Assembly (NCBI GenBank): GCA_951217055.1
Contig: OX578281.1
Location: 64,606,043 to 64,670,042 of the forward strand
Direction of reading: 5' to 3'
Origin: Gerris lacustris
Taxonomy: Eukaryota > Arthropoda > Insecta > Hemiptera > Gerridae
DNA: 64,000 bases
Made by a program: the position numbers and the translations under genes. Shown here piece after piece: positions 59,300-64,000 of this stretch; the stretch's first letter is position 1, and each line of letters starts with the position of its first letter. The notes beneath the pieces were generated by a model, which worked only from the letters and a program-made list of their open reading frames with translations, had not been told where the DNA came from and ran no database searches.

Positions 59300-60330
59300 T
59301 GGTCAACTTGACCACTTTTCTATGGTTCTTGTAAAAACATTTCTTATTTCCAAACTTGGGTATGGTGACCACTTTTGATTAGTAGTCACATTATGGAGGT
59401 TTTACGAACATCAAAAATATCCGTGGACATTTCCCGTGAACTTTAGTGATAAATTTATTGATTTCAAAAGATATTTTAATTTAACAAGACGTCAGAATTT
59501 CAATTGCAATATTCATTACCGTATTTAATTCAAATAGATTTGGCAGACAAAGAGAAAATGTTAATATCAGAATATTAATTATAGAAATGTCTCGACAGAA
59601 ACACCTAAAATTATTATCATTGAAGTAATAAGCCGAACTCAAAACATAAAAGCTAATTTCGGGCTTACACAATCTTTAACTCGAACAAAATGTTAAAATT
59701 AATTTCATTTAGGATTGATTTTAACTTCAAAATGGTTTAAATACATGTCGATATGTAAGTTGTTCAATACACATGTTGATATCAAGGTATAAATATGATT
59801 TATCTACATGAATTAGATTAGATTATGACAATTGTTAAGGGTTTAATATATATGCATGACATTTCGTTTAGGACAATGTATTCACGTTGTTAATATCCAA
59901 TATTCAATTCGTCGGTGAATTATAATAACGGGATCTAATCCAATTGAAATGGACAATATGATTTAATACCAAACAAAATTTAATTTAATTTTCTACATGA
60001 CTGTAAAATAATGCCACTTTGAAAGTCATTTCGTGTTAAAAATAGACTGCAAATTGGTTTTGGACATAGCTTCCTCGCTTCTTATTCGCGTACTTTATTG
60101 ATTTTCATGCTTTTAAAAGTTATTATTGTCTAATTTGTTTTTAATAGTTTCACCCGTTTCTTTTAATCTGTCAAAATTGTTTTGATTTTTCACATGAATT
60201 AAAATATCAAAATTAGCAAAAGTTAAAGAGCGCAGACGATTCAAATTAATCTGGGGCTATCTGCGGGTTACTTTCGATAAACTAGAAAAAGTTTCATACA
60301 AATTATATAAGTACTTTTCAAGCTATAGAT
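59300..60330. other. AT-rich sequence, no gene
   Basis: 60210-60330 is loosely similar to 49280-49500 (TACTTTCGA.AA, AATT.AT.TGGG). Otherwise nothing recognised. Confidence 0.5.
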
Positions 60331-60656
60331 GTAAATAAATGTATGTTTGTGCGCATGTGGAAGAGAAACAAATAGGCGCAGAAGGTTGAAACTTATATGG
60401 GACCAACAATGAGCTAATTATGATCTACTATACAAATTTCATTAAAATCGGACGTGTAGTTTATATATTATATTTCTAAGATTATTTTGGTTCGCATAAA
60501 TTGAGCGACAGACCGACAAACAGATAAAGCACCAAAAATGTTCCCTGATTTCTGAAATGGATTTCTGTCTTGAAATTTTTGAAATCAGAGACATAAAATA
60601 TTTTCGTTCTTTAGAAGGGTAACATAGTTTCCGTTAACTTCGGTAAGCTCGGAAGC
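60331..60656 (-). repeat. dispersed repeat R3, reverse copy
   Basis: Reverse of the 15061-15386 copy: starts AAATAAATGTATGTTTGTGC and ends TTCGGTAAGCTCGGAAGC. Confidence 0.82.
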
Positions 60657-60660
60657 AATG

Positions 60661-61323
60661 TAGATATTTTATTATTTATTTTGCAAAACTATTTAGGCTG
60701 TGGTTTCCTTATGTGGTTTCCTTGTGGTTTTCTTCATTTCCTTATTCACAGACTGCAGAGGCCAATTATTCATTAGTCAGAATATGGGATGAAAGGAAAA
60801 TAAAAAAGTACAAAAGAAAGAATAATTTAAACTTGGCGAAGCACTCAAAAGATCATTAGTTAATTATCTTTTTTCCCCTCTCAAAGCGTTGAGATTGGCC
60901 GACTAACGCATTGAAAACAAAATTCGGAAAAAAGACTAATTTTAGATGTAGGTGAAAATTTTTAGTGTTTTGATATAAATAATGGTTTATTTATATAAAA
61001 AAAAATTACAATATAGATATTTTATTATTTATTTAGCAAAAGTATTTAGGCTTTGGTTTCCTTACTCTTCCTTTTTTTCATTCACAGACTACAGAGGCCA
61101 ATTATTCATTAGTCAGACTATGGGATGAAAGAAAAAAGGAATTGCAAAAGAAAGAATAATTTAAACTTGGCGAAGCACTCAAAAGACCATTAGTTAATTA
61201 TCTTTTTTCCCCTCTCAAAGCGTTGAGATTGGCCGACTAACGCATTGAAAAAGAAATTCGGAAAAAAGACTAATTTTAGATGTAGGTGAAAATTTTTAGT
61301 GTTTTGATATAAATAATGGTTTG
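60661..61323. repeat. 353-bp tandem duplication
   Basis: TAGATATTTTATTATTTATT and the following roughly 310 bases recur with period about 353 (60661 and 61014), ending GTGTTTTGATATAAATAATG twice. The copies differ by few substitutions and small indels. Confidence 0.93.
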
Positions 61324-61926
61324 AGGTAGATTTCAACTGCAAAAAACCTTCCCATTGTTGTGGTTGAAAACCTGATAGGTCCCTGGAATAGAGAATAATG
61401 TATGGAGTCTAAAAAAAAAAGACGAAAAAAGATTTATGGTGTGTTTATCATACTAACTTAAATACACAATGTACTAACGGGATCCTGTTCTATGCTCGAA
61501 ATGAAGCCAAATTCACAAAAAAGTACATTTCACAGGTATTTTCCAGCTAAATAAATGCAATATTTCAAATCTCAACTGTTTTGAAATTCAGTGAAACATA
61601 CAAAACATGTAGTAGCTCAAACAAATCTTTTTTATTTTAATAAAAATATTTCTTTTATTAATAAAGTATAACCTTCTCAGTATATATACATGTGAGGGGA
61701 AAATTGACAAAGCCAACATATATTTTTTTAAATTTTTAAATCAAACTGCTCAAATTTAGTATGTATTTCTTATAATGACATTTTATTTTATAAATTTAAC
61801 AAATACAAAATTGTTCCGAGACAACTTATAATTTCCTCATATAATCTAGGTCCCAGACACTTTTTGTTTTCAAAGTTTCAACAAAATCATTAATATCTTG
61901 GTAACTAGATAATAACGGGGGATATA
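61324..61926. other. AT-rich sequence, no gene
   Basis: Nothing recognised. Confidence 0.5.
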
Positions 61927-62050
61927 ACAATAACTACGGGAGACATACAGAGAAAAATAGACCCCGCACCGGGACTTGAACCACGGGTCCTCCTATTAAT
62001 CCGTTACAGGCGCTCTTAACAACTGAGCTATACGGAAGAATGATTTTTCT
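61927..62050. mobile_element. tRNA-carrying MITE, copy C (truncated arms)
   Basis: AACTACGGGAGACATACAGA left arm, complete tRNA-like core on the minus strand (about 62035-61963), right arm reduced to TTTCTCTGT. Confidence 0.83.
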
Positions 62051-62225
62051 CTGTCGTTAACAATACAAATTCCCCGAATCCAAGCTTTCAATCTTTTCTA
62101 CAAGTCTAGCAAGCCAATATTCACGGCAATAGAACTAGACCGAGAATTAACGCTTATAATTATAAAGTATACAATTAGTACCTACCTGTACCTAGTACAA
62201 TCTATTAGAAATTCAAATTTTTAAG

Positions 62226-62476
62226 TTTTTGGTAGTATTCATACTACGGAAAGATTAAATTTTACTTTAAATCAAATTATAATTATCAATAACTACGGGA
62301 GACATACAGAGAAAATTAGACCCCCGCACCAGGTCTTGAACCACGGGTCCTCCTATTAATCCGTTACAGGCGCTCTTACCAACTGAGCTATACGGGATGT
62401 CTCCCGCAGTTATTGATAATTGTAATTTGATGTAAAGTAAAATTTAATCTCTCCGTAGTATGAATGCTACCAAAAA
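62226..62476. mobile_element. tRNA-carrying MITE, copy D (full length)
   Basis: Arms of about 85 bp start TTTTTGGTAGTATTCATACT, with the inverted partner ending at 62476. The tRNA-like core lies on the minus strand (about 62397-62324), with TATAGCTCAGTTGGTAAGAG and GTGGTTCAAG. It is the best-preserved copy, about 250 bp, and defines the family ends. Confidence 0.9.
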
Positions 62477-62544
62477 CTTAAAACTTGACTAAATGTTAAA
62501 CAATTTTAATCATAATCGTTGGAGCCATTTTCGAGATGAAATTT

Positions 62545-62800
62545 TGTATTTAAAGTTTTTCAGAGTTCTTAGGGCTAACACCTCCCCAAATTCGGAGCCA
62601 AAAATTCAATTCTCAATTTCACCTCGGGGTACGATTTTTCTGAATATGTATGTCAAATTTCGTCAACATCGGCCCAGTAGTTTAGGCTCAAACTATAGAC
62701 ATTCATTTTTTAAAAACCACTTTTTTGGACTTCAAAACGTGTAAATCCATTTAAATTCAAATTTTCGCGCCATCCCAATACATTCTCTTCATATGTGAAT
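62545..62800 (-). repeat. dispersed repeat R2, reverse copy
   Basis: Reverse of the 37045-37300 text: TAGTTTAGGCTCAAAC, GTGTAAATCCATTTAAAT, GCGCCATCCCAATACATTCT. Confidence 0.72.
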
Positions 62801-63013
62801 TTAAAACCCGTAAAACATCGAATTGTCGCATTTTTGATACATTACCGCTAAAGGATACTGTCTGAAGGATTGTCCCCTCAAACAACGGAGACCACCAGCA
62901 TCTTAAATTATAGTTATAATTATAGTCACATATTGCCGTTCTAGGGAAACACAGACGTAACAGCAAATTTTGATTAAAAATTTAAATTACATATTATGTA
63001 AATTCCATTAAAC

Positions 63014-63714
63014 TAGGCATCGCGTGGCTCTATCATTGAAGCGAGCGTATTGCAATAAAATACTGAATATTGAAATTTGTTAATCATGATCATGATGAAT
63101 GTCATAGTTGAAGATAAGTGGAAGAGGGCAGTGTGAGGTAGAGTGGGGGTACTCAGTACAAAGCTTTACTTCCTACAAACCTACACACAACACGACTATA
63201 TGAATCTTAACCACCCGTAATAGCTTTTAAACTAATATTATAAATGTATCACTTCATTACTCAAATACTACTGCTTGTATCAAGTTGAAATTTTACATAC
63301 TTGTTTCAATTGTACTTTAGACGATGTACATGAAGTTTTATTAAAATCGTTACGTTAGAACGTAAGATATCGGTAAAAAGGATGTTTTCTCTATTTTAAA
63401 CGTTTAGGTCCGCTTTAATAGTTTTAGCGATCTTTATTAATTCATAGCAGTGTCGTTGTTGGTTTTACTAAAAAATGTTATTTGAAAAAAATGTTCGTCT
63501 CATCGAATAGGTGATGATAGAATTTTTTCCCGTCCTGAAATTCCAATTTTAAATTTGAAGCTCACGTTTACGCGAGCATTTCGCGCGAACTCTTGGACGG
63601 ATCGCGCTGTCCAACGAACTTAGCCTGAGTTTTAGTAAAAGAAAGATGTATACCAAATTTCAACTAAATCGGTCAACTTTTACTCAAGTTATCGTCACAC
63701 GCGTAAACGTTACT

Positions 63715-63746
<32 letters not shown>

Positions 63747-63790
63747 GCATAGTTTGTTGAATGTAAGAAGCTCGCTTACGCTCGCTTCAA
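63014..63790 (+). repeat. dispersed repeat R1, full-length copy
   Basis: Nearly identical to 3986-4727. It starts AGGCATCGCGTGGCTCTATC and ends TACGCTCGCTTCAA. The GACA tract near 63713-63742 is expanded relative to the other copy. Confidence 0.88.
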
Positions 63791-63976
63791 TAAATTAAGT
63801 AATTACATTTTAATTGTATTTCCGTAATAAATAATGTACAGCTCAATTATCTAAATTTAAACAACATGATTCAGGCGAGAATTTTGGAAATAGATCCTAC
63901 AGTAATATTATCGATATATCTAAAATTTCATTACGTTTTATGTCACCATATAATAAAAAATTGTGTTGGGTTTTAC

Positions 63977-64000
63977 TGCTTCCAAACTTACCGAAGGTTA
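63977..64000 (+). repeat. start of a dispersed repeat R3 copy, cut by the window edge
   Basis: TGCTTCC..ACTTACCGAAGGTTA matches the R3 5' end. Confidence 0.6.

Noticed and set aside
62757..62966. Minus-strand frame starting MLLRLCFPRT
   Set aside because: It runs into a reverse copy of repeat R2 and has no domain.

Overview
The window looks like nuclear DNA from an animal, most likely an arthropod and probably an insect. It is strongly AT-rich. Short exons with GT/AG splice sites are separated by multi-kilobase introns, and the space between them is packed with small transposable elements. Nothing looks bacterial: there are no operons, ribosome binding sites or CRISPR arrays. The insect guess rests on composition and repeat style, not on a diagnostic gene.

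The only host genes I can support are two paralogues of the RASGEF1 family (Cdc25-type Ras/Rap guanine nucleotide exchange factors). They point toward each other. The plus-strand copy has exons at 9694-9884, 9988-10139 and 15685-15757, and a short terminal exon whose stop codon is at 25552-25554. The minus-strand copy has exons at 52393-52191, 46383-46232 and 44976-44907; its last exon is unresolved (candidates at 44170-44023 and 41777-41759). Intron phases match between the copies. Both genes must begin outside the window, because the upstream part of the RasGEF domain was not found on either side. One exon is nearly identical in protein sequence between the copies, while the preceding exon has diverged strongly in the plus copy. 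That divergence includes the glutamate expected on the catalytic hairpin.

The rest is transposon-derived or unassigned AT-rich sequence. Region by region: 0.6-1.1 kb is a long foldback; 1.16-1.43 kb is an (AT)n tract; 3-4.7 kb holds a minisatellite, a tRNA-carrying MITE and a roughly 740 bp repeat; 6.9-9.5 kb is a nested stack (SINE, mariner foldback, MITE inside a repeat); 10.4-20.9 kb is intron with several palindromic MITEs; 21.8-23.3 kb is a SINE, a LINE remnant and a 580 bp palindrome; 25.7-34.2 kb, after the plus-gene stop, holds inverted-repeat elements, hAT-like MITEs and minisatellites; 36.4-38.6 kb has two minisatellites and a repeat with a recombinase-like ORF start; 38.6-41.86 kb is an unusually repeat-poor AT-rich stretch that could be the 3' UTR of the minus gene; 41.9-52 kb is the intron/exon territory of the minus gene; 52.4-64 kb holds more palindromes and repeats.

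The most unusual non-genic pattern is a shared stem-loop motif, CUGANGA-N-stem-GAAA. It resembles a hammerhead ribozyme core and sits near the ends of several otherwise different inverted-repeat elements. A second pattern is a hAT-like MITE family with at least six copies, four of them with recognisable 8-bp target duplications.
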